Assembly (NCBI RefSeq): GCF_014200435.1
Contig: NZ_JACHBR010000001.1
Coordinates: 5,336,001 to 5,400,000, forward strand
DNA: 64,000 bases
Direction: 5' to 3'
From: Sphaerisporangium krabiense
Lineage (GTDB): Bacteria; Actinomycetota; Actinomycetes; Streptosporangiales; Streptosporangiaceae
A program made the position numbers and the translations under genes. The notes below the pieces were generated by a model. The model ran no database searches and was not told where the DNA came from. It saw only the letters and a program-made list of their open reading frames with translations. Below, in pieces: positions 18,554 through 27,854 of the stretch. Positions within the stretch are counted from its first letter, which is position 1, and each line of letters opens with the position of its first letter.

Positions 18554-19645
18554 TCAGAACGCCGACACGTAGGTCACGAACGACTGCTGCGCGACGTTGG
18601 TCACGCCGTTGTAGCAGGCCACGTCCCGCACGAGCGCCTCGTTCCCGGACGTCGCCCACACCGCGAGCAGGTTGCAGTACTCCGGCCCCGGCCCGTACGC
18701 GGTCGCCTGGACGTCGTCCTGGAGCACGCCGACCTTGTGGAAGGTCACCAGCCGCAGCCCCGTCCCCGCGCTCCGGATCTCGTTGAACGACCCCTGCGAG
18801 TTGTAAGTGATCGCCGGCGGGACGGGGGTGTACGGCCCGGGGTTGGCGGGCGTGGTGTCGAAGACGTAGGCGAAGTTCTTCGGCGGCACGGCGGCGCCCG
18901 TGATCGCCCGCTCCCGCTGGTAGGTGAGGGTCCACCCGGAGTCGAAGGGGACGTTCGCCGCGTTGTGGCAGCGGACGACGATCACCTGCTCGGCCGCGAG
19001 CGGCGTCCAGTCGCTCACCTTGCACCGGGCCGGGTTGTCGGGGTTGACGGCCGTGGCCTGGAAGCCGCCGGCCTGGCCGGCCGAGCCGAGCCCGGGCAGC
19101 CGTACCCGCCACACGCCCGTGCCGAGCGGCGTGACGGTGTTCACGCCTCCGGAGGAGTTGTACTGCGTGCCGATGGCCGCGCCGGTCCAGAACAGGTAGC
19201 CGAAGGACTTGGGAGCCGGCAGCAGGCCGGTGCTCTGGGAGAAGACGATGGAGAAGGGGGTGAACTGCGGGGTGCCGCCGTACTTGTAGCACCGCACCGC
19301 CACGATCTCGTCAGGGCCGGAGGCGGTGTACTTCTGGACCTGGCACCACTGGCCCGTCTGGGTGATCGCCGTGACGTGGACCACCCCGGCGGACGGGATG
19401 CCGATCTGCGGGAACTTCACGTAGACCTGGCCGACCGCGCCCGGCGTGACGGTGACGGTCGGGCCGGCCGCCCAGCTTCCCGCCTGGTGGGAGAGGTTGG
19501 GGACGCCGTTCTGGACGTCGACGAGGGCGAAGCCCCAGCGGTCGGGCACCGCCGCGTGCGCGCTCGTGCCCGCGGCGGTGAGCCCGGCCGCGAGCGCCGA
19601 TACGACGCACAGGATCCTGAGTAACACGTTTCGTAACCGGCGCAT
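18554..19645 (-). CDS. Secreted protein of three ~105-residue repeats
   Basis: 363 aa. The signal peptide LLRILCVVSALAAGLTAAG ends near ASAHA-type processing (TSAHAAVP). The mature chain is three diverged copies of one unit, starting near WGFALVDVQNG, FGYLFWTGAAIGTQY and FAYVFDTTPANPGPYTP. Each has an AITQ/ATAVN/ATAYG beta segment, then one Cys followed about 25-30 residues later by VRC or VAC, suggesting a disulfide per unit. The units are probably beta sandwiches. The function is unknown; no enzyme motif is visible. GGAG lies 6 nt before the ATG. Confidence 0.8.
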   Translation of the reverse strand: MRRLRNVLLRILCVVSALAAGLTAAGTSAHAAVPDRWGFALVDVQNGVPNLSHQAGSWAAGPTVTVTPGAVGQVYVKFPQIGIPSAGVVHVTAITQTGQWCQVQKYTASGPDEIVAVRCYKYGGTPQFTPFSIVFSQSTGLLPAPKSFGYLFWTGAAIGTQYNSSGGVNTVTPLGTGVWRVRLPGLGSAGQAGGFQATAVNPDNPARCKVSDWTPLAAEQVIVVRCHNAANVPFDSGWTLTYQRERAITGAAVPPKNFAYVFDTTPANPGPYTPVPPAITYNSQGSFNEIRSAGTGLRLVTFHKVGVLQDDVQATAYGPGPEYCNLLAVWATSGNEALVRDVACYNGVTNVAQQSFVTYVSAF

Positions 19646-19882
19646 GGCGTTCTCCGTCGGAGTGGGGGGTGATCGCTGGGAGTGGGGGTGGGCCGGGTGG
19701 GGGCGTCCACTTGGGCTTTTGATAACCCGGCCGGGGAATCTTGAGAAGGCCCAACCTTGCCCTGGCTCTCGACGCCGGTCAGGACGCCGGTCATGGGCGC
19801 GCGGCGCGCGACGCACCCCGCGCCGCGCGGGACCGCCGTGCCGGGCGCATATTCTGGATCGCGACAGGAACAGTACGGGGGT

Positions 19883-20299
19883 GTGCCGGTGGCCGTGACC
19901 GACGACACGCGGGGCGAGGCCGAGAGTCGGCGGGGGTGGCTGGACGGCGTCCGCGCCAGCCGGACGGGCCGTCTGACACTGAAGATCGTCATCGGGGTGA
20001 TCGGCGCCGCGCTGGTGATCGGCGGCCTGCTGCTGGTCCCGCTGCCCGGCCCCGGCTGGCTGATCGTCTTCGCCGGCCTCGCCGTGCTCGCCACCGAGTT
20101 CGCCTGGGCGCACCGCCTGCTGGAGTTCGCGAAGAAGACCCTCTCCGCCTGGACGGACTGGCTCAAACGCCAGAACTGGCCCGTGCGCATCATCGTCGGC
20201 GGCGTGACGCTCGCGGTCGCCGCCGTGATCGTCTACTTCGCCCTCAGGCTCACCACCGGCGTCGACCTTCTGCAGATGGCCCGCGGCTTCCTCACCTGA
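19883..20299 (+). CDS. PGPGW-motif membrane protein (TIGR02611-like)
   Basis: About 138 aa. Two membrane segments (VIGVIGAALVIGGLLLVPLP and IVGGVTLAVAAVIVYFALRL) surround the motif LPGPGWLIVFAGLAVLATEF, which defines this actinobacterial family of unknown role. FAWAHRLLEFAKKTLSAWTD forms the cytoplasmic-side loop. Three GTG codons (19883, 19889, 19895) compete as starts. The gene is divergent from the secreted repeat protein. Confidence 0.78.
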   Translation: MPVAVTDDTRGEAESRRGWLDGVRASRTGRLTLKIVIGVIGAALVIGGLLLVPLPGPGWLIVFAGLAVLATEFAWAHRLLEFAKKTLSAWTDWLKRQNWPVRIIVGGVTLAVAAVIVYFALRLTTGVDLLQMARGFLT

Positions 20300-20483
20300 C
20301 CGGACGCCGGCGACTCCGGCCGCGCTGCCCTTGGCGCGCGGGTACTGGATTGTCACCCGGGCGTACAGCGAGTCAGGAAGAAATGTGATCTGAACCGATC
20401 AGAATGTGCGCAGGGCCGCTCCGGCGGCAGGGTCCTCGCCGCACGAAGAGGTGCATCACGATGAGCGCCATCAGCAGGCGGGC

Positions 20484-21686
20484 GTGAGCGTGGCCGTTCC
20501 GGCGCTGTCGCAGGTGCCCCGCGAGTTCGCCGACGTCGTCCGTGACCACCTCGACGAGCTCGCCGACGAGATGATGGGGGAGATCCAGGCCAGCGTGCCG
20601 GAGTACTCGCGGCCGGGGGACGCCCGGTACGTGGGGGCCGTGCGGCGCGCGGTGGAGGAGGCGCTGCGGCAGTTCCTGGTGCGGGTCGCCGACGACGGCG
20701 CCGGCCGGGGACGGCTGCTGGAGGTCTACCGGGCCATCGGCAAGGGGGAGGCCGCCGAGGGCCGTCCGCTGGACTCCCTGCAGGCGGCGCTGCGCATCTG
20801 CGCCCGGGTCGCCTGGCGGCGGCTGGCCCTGGAGTCCGAGCGGCTGGACCTGTCGCGGCGGCGGGTGTGCGAGGTCGGCGAGGCGATCCTCGTGTACCTG
20901 GACGAGATCGCCGCCGCCGCGGCGGAGGGGTACGCCGAGGCCCAGGTCAAGGTGGCGGGCGAGGTGGAGCTGCGGCGCAGGCGCCTGCTGGACCTGCTGG
21001 TGAGCGACCCGCCCGCCGACCCGCGCGCCGTGCGGGACCTGGCGGACGCGGTGCGGTGGCCGATGCCGCGGACCGTCGCGGGCGTCGCCCTGGCCCCGGG
21101 CGCCCAGGCCGCCGCGCGGCCCGCGCTTCCGCCGGACGTGCTGGCCGATCTGGACCGCGCCGCCCCCTGCCTGATCCTGCCCGACCCGGACGGGCCCGGC
21201 CGGGCGGGCGTCCTGGACGCCGCGCTGCGGGACTGGATCGTCGCCGTCGGCCCCGCGGCACCGCCGCACGAGGCCGCGCAGTCGCTGCGGCTGGCCCGCG
21301 ACGCGCTGGCGCTGGCCCGGCGCGGGCTGCTGGACGCGGCGGGGCCGATCCGCTGCGCCGACCACCTCTCCACGATGATGATCTTCAAGGACGAGGCGCT
21401 GGTGCGCGTGCTGCGCCGCGTGCGGCTGGCGCCGCTGCGCCGGCTGCGCCCCGCCCAGCGCGACAGGGTCGCCGAGACCCTGCTCGCCTGGCTGCAGTGC
21501 GGCCACAACGCCAACGAGGTCGCGGCCCGCCTGCACGTCCACCCGCAGACCGTCCGCTACCGGCTGCGCCAGGCGGCCGAGCTCTTCGGCGACCAATTGA
21601 GGACGCCCGACGACCGATTCGAGCTGGAAATAGCGCTGCGCGCCCGCGGTGACACGGCGCGTGCCGAGACCCGCGAAAAGGGGTGA
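20484..21686 (+). CDS. PucR/CdaR-like transcriptional regulator
   Basis: About 400 aa. The C-terminus LLAWLQCGHNANEVAARLHV followed by HPQTVRYRLRQAAELFGDQL is the PucR-type helix-turn-helix. The N-terminal half is a helical RsbRD-like sensor region (FADVVRDHLDELADEMMGEI). The start is uncertain. GTG 20484 and 20490 begin the conserved region, while GTG 20406 would add a basic extension. An 8-codon open frame from ATG 20461 ends in GTGA across the 20484 start and could couple translation. No regulated neighbour is obvious. Confidence 0.8.
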   Translation: MSVAVPALSQVPREFADVVRDHLDELADEMMGEIQASVPEYSRPGDARYVGAVRRAVEEALRQFLVRVADDGAGRGRLLEVYRAIGKGEAAEGRPLDSLQAALRICARVAWRRLALESERLDLSRRRVCEVGEAILVYLDEIAAAAAEGYAEAQVKVAGEVELRRRRLLDLLVSDPPADPRAVRDLADAVRWPMPRTVAGVALAPGAQAAARPALPPDVLADLDRAAPCLILPDPDGPGRAGVLDAALRDWIVAVGPAAPPHEAAQSLRLARDALALARRGLLDAAGPIRCADHLSTMMIFKDEALVRVLRRVRLAPLRRLRPAQRDRVAETLLAWLQCGHNANEVAARLHVHPQTVRYRLRQAAELFGDQLRTPDDRFELEIALRARGDTARAETREKG

Positions 21687-21837
21687 AAACGCGGCCGTCC
21701 CGCGGCACCCGCCTTTTGTCATCCGCGCGACATAAGACGCGGCGCGTTACGCCGCCGGTGACAAGCTATTTCCGCTCTTCTCGCTTAACTTCTCTGCCAT
21801 TCGGCGGACGGCCGCCGTTAACGGAAGGCGGGAAGGC

Positions 21838-22671
21838 ATGCGTATCCGTGTCGTCCTCTCGGCGCTGGTCGCGGCGGCGCTGGTGGGCACGGCGCTCACC
21901 GGCCCCGCGCACGCCGGGACCTCTCTCCGGGGGGCGAACGACTGGGCGTGCGTGCCGAAGGCCGCGCACCCGCGCCCGGTGATCCTCGTGCACGGCACCT
22001 TCGCCACCATGGCGGTGACCTGGCCGGCCCTGTCCCCGGCGCTCAGGCGCGCCGGGTACTGCGTCTTCGCGCTCGACTACGGCGCCGCCCCGGGCGCCCT
22101 CCTTCAGGGCACCGGCGACATCGCGCGCTCGGCCGGGCAGCTCGCGGCGTTCGTGGACCGGGTGCTCACCGCGACCGGCGCCGCCAAGGTGGACATCGTG
22201 GGCCACTCCCAGGGCGGGATGATGCCGCGCCACTACCTCAGGTTCCTCGGCGGGGCGGCCAAGGTGCGCAAGCTCGTCGGCCTCGCCCCCTCCAACCACG
22301 GCACCACGCTCGGCGGCCTGGTCGCGCTCGGCGACCTGCTCGGCGTCACCGGCCCCGTCAGCGCGGCCTGCCCGGCCTGCGGGCAGCAGCTCGCCGGGTC
22401 GAGGTTCCTGGCCGCGCTGAACGCCGGCGGCGAGGATGTCCCCGGCGTGGCGCAGACCGTGATCGCCACCCGCTACGACGAGGTGATCACGCCGTACTCG
22501 TCGTCGTTCCTGGCCGGGGCGGGCGTGCGGAACGTGCTGGTGCAGCGCGTGTGCCCGCTGGACTTCAGCGCCCATCTCGGCCTGCTCCTGGACCCGGTGG
22601 TGCAGCGGCTGGTGATGGACGAGCTGGACGCGCCGCGCGGCGCGGTGAACTGCCTGAACCCGCTGGGCTGA
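21838..22671 (+). CDS. Secreted triacylglycerol lipase/esterase
   Basis: 277 aa. The signal peptide (residues 1-26) ends AHA. The alpha/beta-hydrolase fold has HGTF at 52-55 (oxyanion region) and GHSQGG with nucleophile Ser124. DEVITPYSS and DFSAHLG hold the probable catalytic Asp and His. Cys38/Cys75, Cys176/Cys179 and two late Cys suggest disulfides. It matches the Streptomyces class I.7-type secreted lipases. The start ATG is preceded by AAGGCGGGAAGG. Confidence 0.88.
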   Translation: MRIRVVLSALVAAALVGTALTGPAHAGTSLRGANDWACVPKAAHPRPVILVHGTFATMAVTWPALSPALRRAGYCVFALDYGAAPGALLQGTGDIARSAGQLAAFVDRVLTATGAAKVDIVGHSQGGMMPRHYLRFLGGAAKVRKLVGLAPSNHGTTLGGLVALGDLLGVTGPVSAACPACGQQLAGSRFLAALNAGGEDVPGVAQTVIATRYDEVITPYSSSFLAGAGVRNVLVQRVCPLDFSAHLGLLLDPVVQRLVMDELDAPRGAVNCLNPLG

Positions 22672-22694
22672 CTCCCGCGGCCGGGCACGGGCCG

Positions 22695-23015
22695 TCAGAG
22701 GTACAGGCCGGTGCCCTGCTCCGACTGCGGGGTGGCGACGGCGTGCAGGTCACGCTCGCGCATGACCAGGTAGACCTGGCCGTGCACCTCGACCTCGTAC
22801 TGGTCCTCGGCGTTGAACAGCACCTTGTCGCCCACCTTGACCAGGCGGGCGTTGGCTCCCACCCCGCACACCTCGCCCCAGATGAGGCGGTTGGCCATCG
22901 TGACGGTCGCGGGGATGACGATGCCCGCCGAACTGCGCCGCTCCTCGCGCTCCTGCTCGACCTTCACCATGACGCGATCGTGGAGCATCTGAATCTCGAA
23001 CTTCGGGTCAGCCAC
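22695..23015 (-). CDS. GroES-like co-chaperone
   Basis: 106 aa. LHDRVMVKVEQEREERRSSAG is the GroES beta start and mobile-loop region (DRV-x5-E-x-SAGI), then VGDKVLFNAEDQYEVEVHGQ. It is longer at both ends than standard GroES and has no groEL beside it. This form is common in actinobacteria as a second, stand-alone co-chaperonin-fold protein. Whether it caps GroEL is not known. It is convergent with the lipase. Confidence 0.8.
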   Translation of the reverse strand: MADPKFEIQMLHDRVMVKVEQEREERRSSAGIVIPATVTMANRLIWGEVCGVGANARLVKVGDKVLFNAEDQYEVEVHGQVYLVMRERDLHAVATPQSEQGTGLYL

Positions 23016-23317
23016 GCCTGAAGCTTATTCGGCCGGAGGGTGAACAGTGACCCCCAAGCTGCCCTTCGCTGCGTGCCCGTCCCGCGTGTCCGGGATCGGG
23101 AAAGATCAAACCGAGTCGGGCCTTCGTCGTATTTTGTTGGTTCCTATCCGGTTTAGCGCCCTGCCGTATCACCTTTCGGCGGCGAATCCAACGAGGTTTC
23201 GGACCATAGCATCACGGTAGTGGTCAGGCCCGGCGGTTATCGCCGGACCCCGATGGTAAATATCCCTACCGAAGCCGCTACAGTGCCATCGGACTCGTGC
23301 GCGGCCGAGGAGACGAA
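23016..23317. other. Intergenic region with two divergent promoters
   Basis: About 300 bp less GC-rich than its neighbours (for example GTATTTTGTTGGTTCCTATC near 23130). It must hold the promoters of the GroES-like and methyltransferase genes. GGTAAATATCCCTACC near 23252 is a weak inverted repeat. No gene is seen. Confidence 0.4.
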
Positions 23318-24136
23318 ATGACGGAAGAGACCCGACGGGGCTTTGCGGGTCTGGACACCAGCAGGCCCAATTTGGCGCGTATCAATGACTATTTCCTCGG
23401 TGGAAAGGACAACTTCGCCGCCGACAGGAAGGCCGCCGAGGAGATCCTGGCCATCGCGCCCGAGGTGCGCGCCATGGCCAGGGAGACCCAGGCCTTCCAC
23501 GTGCGAGCGCTGCGGTACCTGGTCGGCGAGGGCATCACGCAGTTCGTCAACATCGGCATGGGCCTGCCGAGCAGGTACAACACCCACCAGATCGCCCAGG
23601 AACTGGACCCCGGAGCCCGCACGGCGTACGTCTCGCGCGACCCCGTGGTCCTCTCGCACGCCCGGGCCCTGCTGGCCCTCGACGCGCGCACGACGGTCGT
23701 CGAGGGCGACGTCCTGCACCCGGCCGAACTGCTCGCCGACGCCCGGCTGCGCCGCGTGATCGACCTGGACCGGCCGCTGGCCGTGGTCATGCTCGGGGTG
23801 CTGCAGTTCACGCCGGACGCCGACGACCCGTTCAAGCGCGTCGCCGAACTCCGCGACCGGTTGCCCGCGGGCGGTCATATGGTCATCGCGCACGCCGTGC
23901 TCGACTCACGTCCGGAGGCCGCCCAGCCGATCGTGGACGTCTACAAACGGGTCCTCGGCCGCGAGGAGGATCCCTCGCGCACCCGCGAGCAGGTGCTCGG
24001 CTTCTTCGAGGGCCTGCGGCTGATCGAGCCGGGGCTCGTGTACCTGCGGCAGTGGCGTCCGGACAACCCTCTGGCCGCGCACAGGCCCGAGTCGGTGTGG
24101 ATGGTCGGCGGCGTGGGGCGCAAGGAGGACGGCTGA
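23318..24136 (+). CDS. SAM-dependent methyltransferase (DUF574 family)
   Basis: 272 aa. RPNLARINDYFLGGKDNFAA is the hallmark DUF574 opening (ARxYDYxLGGKDNF). QFVNIGMGLPSRYNTHQIAQ holds the SAM-binding glycine turn and YVSRDPVVLSHARALLA the second loop. The family is abundant in streptomycetes and Streptosporangiaceae. Most members lack a known substrate. ATG 23318 follows GAGGAGACGAA. It stands alone. Confidence 0.88.
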   Translation: MTEETRRGFAGLDTSRPNLARINDYFLGGKDNFAADRKAAEEILAIAPEVRAMARETQAFHVRALRYLVGEGITQFVNIGMGLPSRYNTHQIAQELDPGARTAYVSRDPVVLSHARALLALDARTTVVEGDVLHPAELLADARLRRVIDLDRPLAVVMLGVLQFTPDADDPFKRVAELRDRLPAGGHMVIAHAVLDSRPEAAQPIVDVYKRVLGREEDPSRTREQVLGFFEGLRLIEPGLVYLRQWRPDNPLAAHRPESVWMVGGVGRKEDG

Positions 24137-24190
24137 CGGCGCCCGCCCGGCCGCGCTCCGGCGGCCCCGGCGGCTATATGCCCTGCTGGT

Positions 24191-24196
24191 TATGAT
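24191..24196 (+). promoter_or_regulatory. -10 element of a probable leaderless ArsR transcript
   Basis: TATGAT ends 6 nt before ATG 24203, so transcription should begin at the start codon. No ribosome site is present. A further TATATG lies at 24175-24180. Confidence 0.5.
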
Positions 24197-24202
24197 TGGG
24201 GC

Positions 24203-24529
24203 ATGGCCACCGCCTTCGCCGTGCTGGCGGAACCGCACCGCCGCCGCATCCTGGACCTGCTGCTGGAGCGGCCCCGCGCCGTGGGGGAGCTGGTGGAGGA
24301 GCTCGGCCTCACCCAGCCGGGCACGTCCAAGCATCTGAAGGTGCTGCGCGAGGCCGGCCTCGTCCGCATGCGCCCGGACGCCCAGCGGCGGGTCTACGAG
24401 CTGCGGCCCGAGCCGCTCACCGAGGTCCTGGAGTGGCTGGAGCCCTACCGCCGCATGTGGGCCGGCCGCCTCGACGCCCTGGAGCGCCACCTCGGCGCGC
24501 TGCCCGACGACGCCGGTCTTCATGGGTGA
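24203..24529 (+). CDS. ArsR family helix-turn-helix regulator
   Basis: 108 aa. FAVLAEPHRRRILDLLLERP, then GELVEELGLTQPGTSKHLKV and LREAGLVRMRPDAQRRVYEL: a complete winged helix of the SdpR/activator subgroup without metal-binding Cys. The C-terminus LEWLEPYRRMWAGRLDALE is typical of regulators paired with SRPBCC/AHSA1 proteins. Here the partner is instead a TetR gene overlapping by 8 bp. The transcript is probably leaderless. Confidence 0.9.
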   Translation: MATAFAVLAEPHRRRILDLLLERPRAVGELVEELGLTQPGTSKHLKVLREAGLVRMRPDAQRRVYELRPEPLTEVLEWLEPYRRMWAGRLDALERHLGALPDDAGLHG

Positions 24530-25133
24530 CGCGCCGGGGGAGGAGCTGGTGGAGCTGCTGCGCGAGGGCCGGCCGCGCGAGCGCGCCGACGCCGCGCGCA
24601 ACCGCGAGCGGGTGCTGGCCGCGGCGGCGCGGCTGTTCCGCGAGCACGGGGTCGCCGCGGTGTCCATGGACGCCATCGCCGCCGAGGCCGGCGTGGGCAA
24701 GGGCACGTTGTTCCGCCGGTTCGGCGACAGGTCGGGCCTCGCCGCCGCGCTCCTCGACGCGCGGGAACGCGAGCTGCAGGAACGCGTCATCTTCGGCCCG
24801 CCGCCGCTCGGGCCCGGCGCGCCGCCCGCCGCGCGGCTGCTGGCCTTCGCCGAGGCATACGCCGCCTACCTGTACGGCCACCTCGACCTGCTCCGGGTCT
24901 CCGAGACCGCGTCCCCCGGCGCCCGCTACCGCCTCGGCGCGTACCGCTTCTGGCACCGCCACCTCGCCCTCCTGCTCACCGAGGCCGGGCGCGGGCGCGA
25001 CGCCGACTACCTGGCCCACGCCCTGCTCGCCCCGCTCGGCGCGGAGATGGCCGCCGCGCTGCGGGGCACGTGCGACGCGGCGCGCACGGTGGCGGGCCTG
25101 CGCGAGCTGATCACGGGGCTGGTCCCGGGCTGA
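24522..25133 (+). CDS. TetR family regulator
   Basis: 203 aa. NRERVLAAAARLFREHGVAA and MDAIAAEAGVGKGTLFRRFG form the TetR DNA-binding domain, preceded by an unusual 28-residue N-terminal extension rich in Glu/Arg. The C-terminal ligand domain contains YAAYLYGHLDLLRVSETASP. The start codon lies inside the ArsR gene, so the two are translationally coupled. An ArsR-TetR couple in one transcript is uncommon. Confidence 0.88.
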   Translation: MGDAPGEELVELLREGRPRERADAARNRERVLAAAARLFREHGVAAVSMDAIAAEAGVGKGTLFRRFGDRSGLAAALLDARERELQERVIFGPPPLGPGAPPAARLLAFAEAYAAYLYGHLDLLRVSETASPGARYRLGAYRFWHRHLALLLTEAGRGRDADYLAHALLAPLGAEMAAALRGTCDAARTVAGLRELITGLVPG

Positions 25134-25249
25134 CGGCCGTCGCGGCGTGGCCGGAGGGTGGCCGAAGAGCGATCCCTTGGTAACCGGCGTCCCGGCGGCA
25201 GGACCGCATACTGTGATGCGCACATGTGTCAGGAAAGGTCCGTGAGCTC

Positions 25250-27847
25250 GTGAGGATTGCCCCGTTCGCCAGGCTGCCCCGTCCGCTTCGCTGGGGGGCG
25301 CGCGTCCTCACCGGTCTCCTGGCGGTGGCGATCCTCCTCGCCGCCGCGGTGACCTGGACCGTCCGCCGCTCGTTCCCGCAGGCCGACGGGGAGCTGCGGC
25401 TGCCCGGGCTGAGCGCCCCCGTGACCGTCGTGCGCGACGGGTACGGCATCCCGCAGATCTACGCCGACGACCCCAAGGACCTGTTCATGGCCCAGGGGTA
25501 CGTCCACGCCCAGGACCGTTTCTGGGAGATGGACTTCCGCCGCAAGACCACCGCCGGGCGGCTCTCGGAGCTGTTCGGCGCCACCACCCTGGAGGTGGAC
25601 AAGGTCGTGCGCACGCTCGGCTGGCGGCGCACGGCCGAGCGCGAGGTGGCCCTGCTCGACGCGCCCACGCGCCAGGCGTTCACCGACTACGCGGCGGGCG
25701 TCAACGCCTGGATGGCCTCCCACCGGGGCTTCGCCGAGAAGAGCCTCGAATACGCGGTGCTCAAGCTGACCAACGGCGCCTACGAGCCCGAGCCGTGGAC
25801 GCCCGCCGACTCCCTGGCCTGGCTCAAGGCGATGGCGTGGGACCTGCGCTCCAACCTGGACGCCGAACTGGAGCGGGCGCTCGACTCCTCGGTCCTGCCC
25901 GAGGAGCGGGTGCGGCAGCTCTTCCCGGCCTACCCGTTCGACCGGCACCGCCCGATCGTGACGGCAGGCGCCGTGCGCGACGGCGCCTTCGACCCGGCCG
26001 CCACCGCCGCGCGGGGGACGGCCGCCCCGGCGGACGCGGGCACCGCACGGGCGCTGGCCGGGGCGGCGCGCACGCTGGCCGCGCTGCCCTCGCCGTTCGG
26101 CTCCGGTGGGAGCGACCGGGCCGGGATCGGCTCCAACTCCTGGGTCGTGTCCGGCGCGCACACCGCCACCGGCCGGCCGCTGCTGGCCAACGATCCCCAC
26201 CTCGGGCCGCGCATCCCGTCCATCTGGTACCAGGCGGGCCTGCACTGCCGGGTCAGGTCGGCCGCCTGCCCCTACGACGTGGTCGGGTACACCTTCTCCG
26301 GCATGCCGGGCGTGGTGATCGGCCACAACGCCCGGGTGGCCTGGGGGTTCACCAACCTCGGCCCCGACGTCGCCGACGTGTACGTCGAGCGCACCCGGGG
26401 GGACTCCTACGAGTCCAAGGGCCGGTGGGTTCCCATGGAGACCCGGACCGAGCAGATCAAGGTCGCCGGGCGGACCCCGGAGACGCTGACCGTGCGGGCG
26501 ACCGCGCACGGCCCGATCGTCTCGGGCGTGCTCGGGCAGGCAGGGGAGGCCCTGGCCGGCGCGGCGGCGCGGGCGGGGGAGCGGCCGGGCGCCGTGACCG
26601 GGGGGAAGGCGCCGGCGGGCGGGCACGACGTGGAGATCGCGCTGCGGTGGACCGCGCTCGACCCCGGCGGCACCGCCAACGCCCTCCTGAAGCTGGACAC
26701 GGCGTCGAACTTCGAGGAGTTCAGGAAGGCGGCGTCGGCCTTCGAGGCCCCCGCCCAGAACATGATTTATGCCGACATAGACGGCAACATCGGGTACCAG
26801 GCGCCGGGGCGCATCCCCGTGCGCGCCAAGGGCGACGGCATCTGGCCGAGCAAGGGCTGGACCGGCGAGGAGGAATGGACGGGCTTCATCCCCTTCGACG
26901 AGCTCCCGAAGTCCTACAACCCGCCCGAGGGCTACATCGCCACGGCCAACAACGCCGCGATCGGCCCCGGCTACGACCGCTTCCTGACCTCCGACTGGGC
27001 CTACGGCTACCGCTCCCAGCGCATCGCCGACCGGCTCGCCCGCGCCCTGGCGGGCGGCGGCAAGGTCACCGCCGCCACGATGGCCGACATCCAGATGGAC
27101 TCCTCCAACACCATGGCGCCCGTCCTGGTGCCGTACCTGCGCAAGGCCGGCGCCCGGGTCCCGGAGGCGCGGCTGCTCGACGGCTGGGACCACACCCAGC
27201 GGCGCGACAGCGCCCCCGCCGCGTACTTCAACGCGGTCTGGCGGCAGCTCCTCCAGCGGACCTTCGACGACGAACTGCCCGAGGAAGGGCACGCGGGCGG
27301 CGGCGACCGCTGGTACGAAGTGGTGCGCGGCCTGCTCGAACGCCCCGCCGACCCCTGGTGGGACGACGTGCGGACCAAGGACAGGACCGAGGGCAGGGAC
27401 GAGATCCTCGCCGCCGCGATGACCGGCGCGGCCAAGGAACTGCGCGAGCGGCTCGGCGACACGCCCGAGGACTGGCGCTGGGGCGACCTGCACACCCTGG
27501 AGCTGACCCACGAGACCTTCGGCACCTCGGGCATCGGCCCCGTCGAGTGGCTGTTCAACCGGGGGCCGCTGCGGCTCGGCGGCGGCCAGGACGCCGTGGA
27601 CGCCACCGGCTGGGACGCCGTCGCGGGCTACGAGGTGGACTGGGTGCCGTCCATGCGCATGATCGTGGACCTGGCCGACCTGGACCGGTCGCGCTGGGTC
27701 AACCTGACCGGCGCCTCCGGCCACGCCTTCCACCCCAACTACCACGACCAGGCGGAACTGTGGGGGAACGGCGGCACGACGCCCATGCGCCAGACCGAGC
27801 GGGCCGTGCGCGCGGACGCGGCCGGCACGCTCACGCTCACTCCGTAG
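25250..27847 (+). CDS. Penicillin acylase family N-terminal-nucleophile hydrolase
   Basis: About 865 aa, one precursor that should cut itself into alpha and beta chains. A membrane anchor or signal (VLTGLLAVAILLAAAVTWTV) is followed by PVTVVRDGYGIPQIYADD and YVHAQDRFWEMDFRRKTTAG, classic alpha-chain motifs. The beta-chain nucleophile is Ser295 in GIGSNSWVVSG, and NDPHLG follows. Relatives hydrolyse penicillin, acyl-homoserine lactones or lipopeptide side chains. Substrate choice cannot be read, but surface location fits quorum-quenching or antibiotic processing. GTG 25250 lies 11 nt after AGGAAAGG; GTG 25226 is the alternative. Confidence 0.92.
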   Translation: MRIAPFARLPRPLRWGARVLTGLLAVAILLAAAVTWTVRRSFPQADGELRLPGLSAPVTVVRDGYGIPQIYADDPKDLFMAQGYVHAQDRFWEMDFRRKTTAGRLSELFGATTLEVDKVVRTLGWRRTAEREVALLDAPTRQAFTDYAAGVNAWMASHRGFAEKSLEYAVLKLTNGAYEPEPWTPADSLAWLKAMAWDLRSNLDAELERALDSSVLPEERVRQLFPAYPFDRHRPIVTAGAVRDGAFDPAATAARGTAAPADAGTARALAGAARTLAALPSPFGSGGSDRAGIGSNSWVVSGAHTATGRPLLANDPHLGPRIPSIWYQAGLHCRVRSAACPYDVVGYTFSGMPGVVIGHNARVAWGFTNLGPDVADVYVERTRGDSYESKGRWVPMETRTEQIKVAGRTPETLTVRATAHGPIVSGVLGQAGEALAGAAARAGERPGAVTGGKAPAGGHDVEIALRWTALDPGGTANALLKLDTASNFEEFRKAASAFEAPAQNMIYADIDGNIGYQAPGRIPVRAKGDGIWPSKGWTGEEEWTGFIPFDELPKSYNPPEGYIATANNAAIGPGYDRFLTSDWAYGYRSQRIADRLARALAGGGKVTAATMADIQMDSSNTMAPVLVPYLRKAGARVPEARLLDGWDHTQRRDSAPAAYFNAVWRQLLQRTFDDELPEEGHAGGGDRWYEVVRGLLERPADPWWDDVRTKDRTEGRDEILAAAMTGAAKELRERLGDTPEDWRWGDLHTLELTHETFGTSGIGPVEWLFNRGPLRLGGGQDAVDATGWDAVAGYEVDWVPSMRMIVDLADLDRSRWVNLTGASGHAFHPNYHDQAELWGNGGTTPMRQTERAVRADAAGTLTLTP

Positions 27848-27854
27848 CGCCGCC

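Noticed and set aside
16532-19624. 1030-codon plus-strand open frame
   Set aside because: It is antisense to the symporter and secreted-repeat genes and has no recognisable domain.
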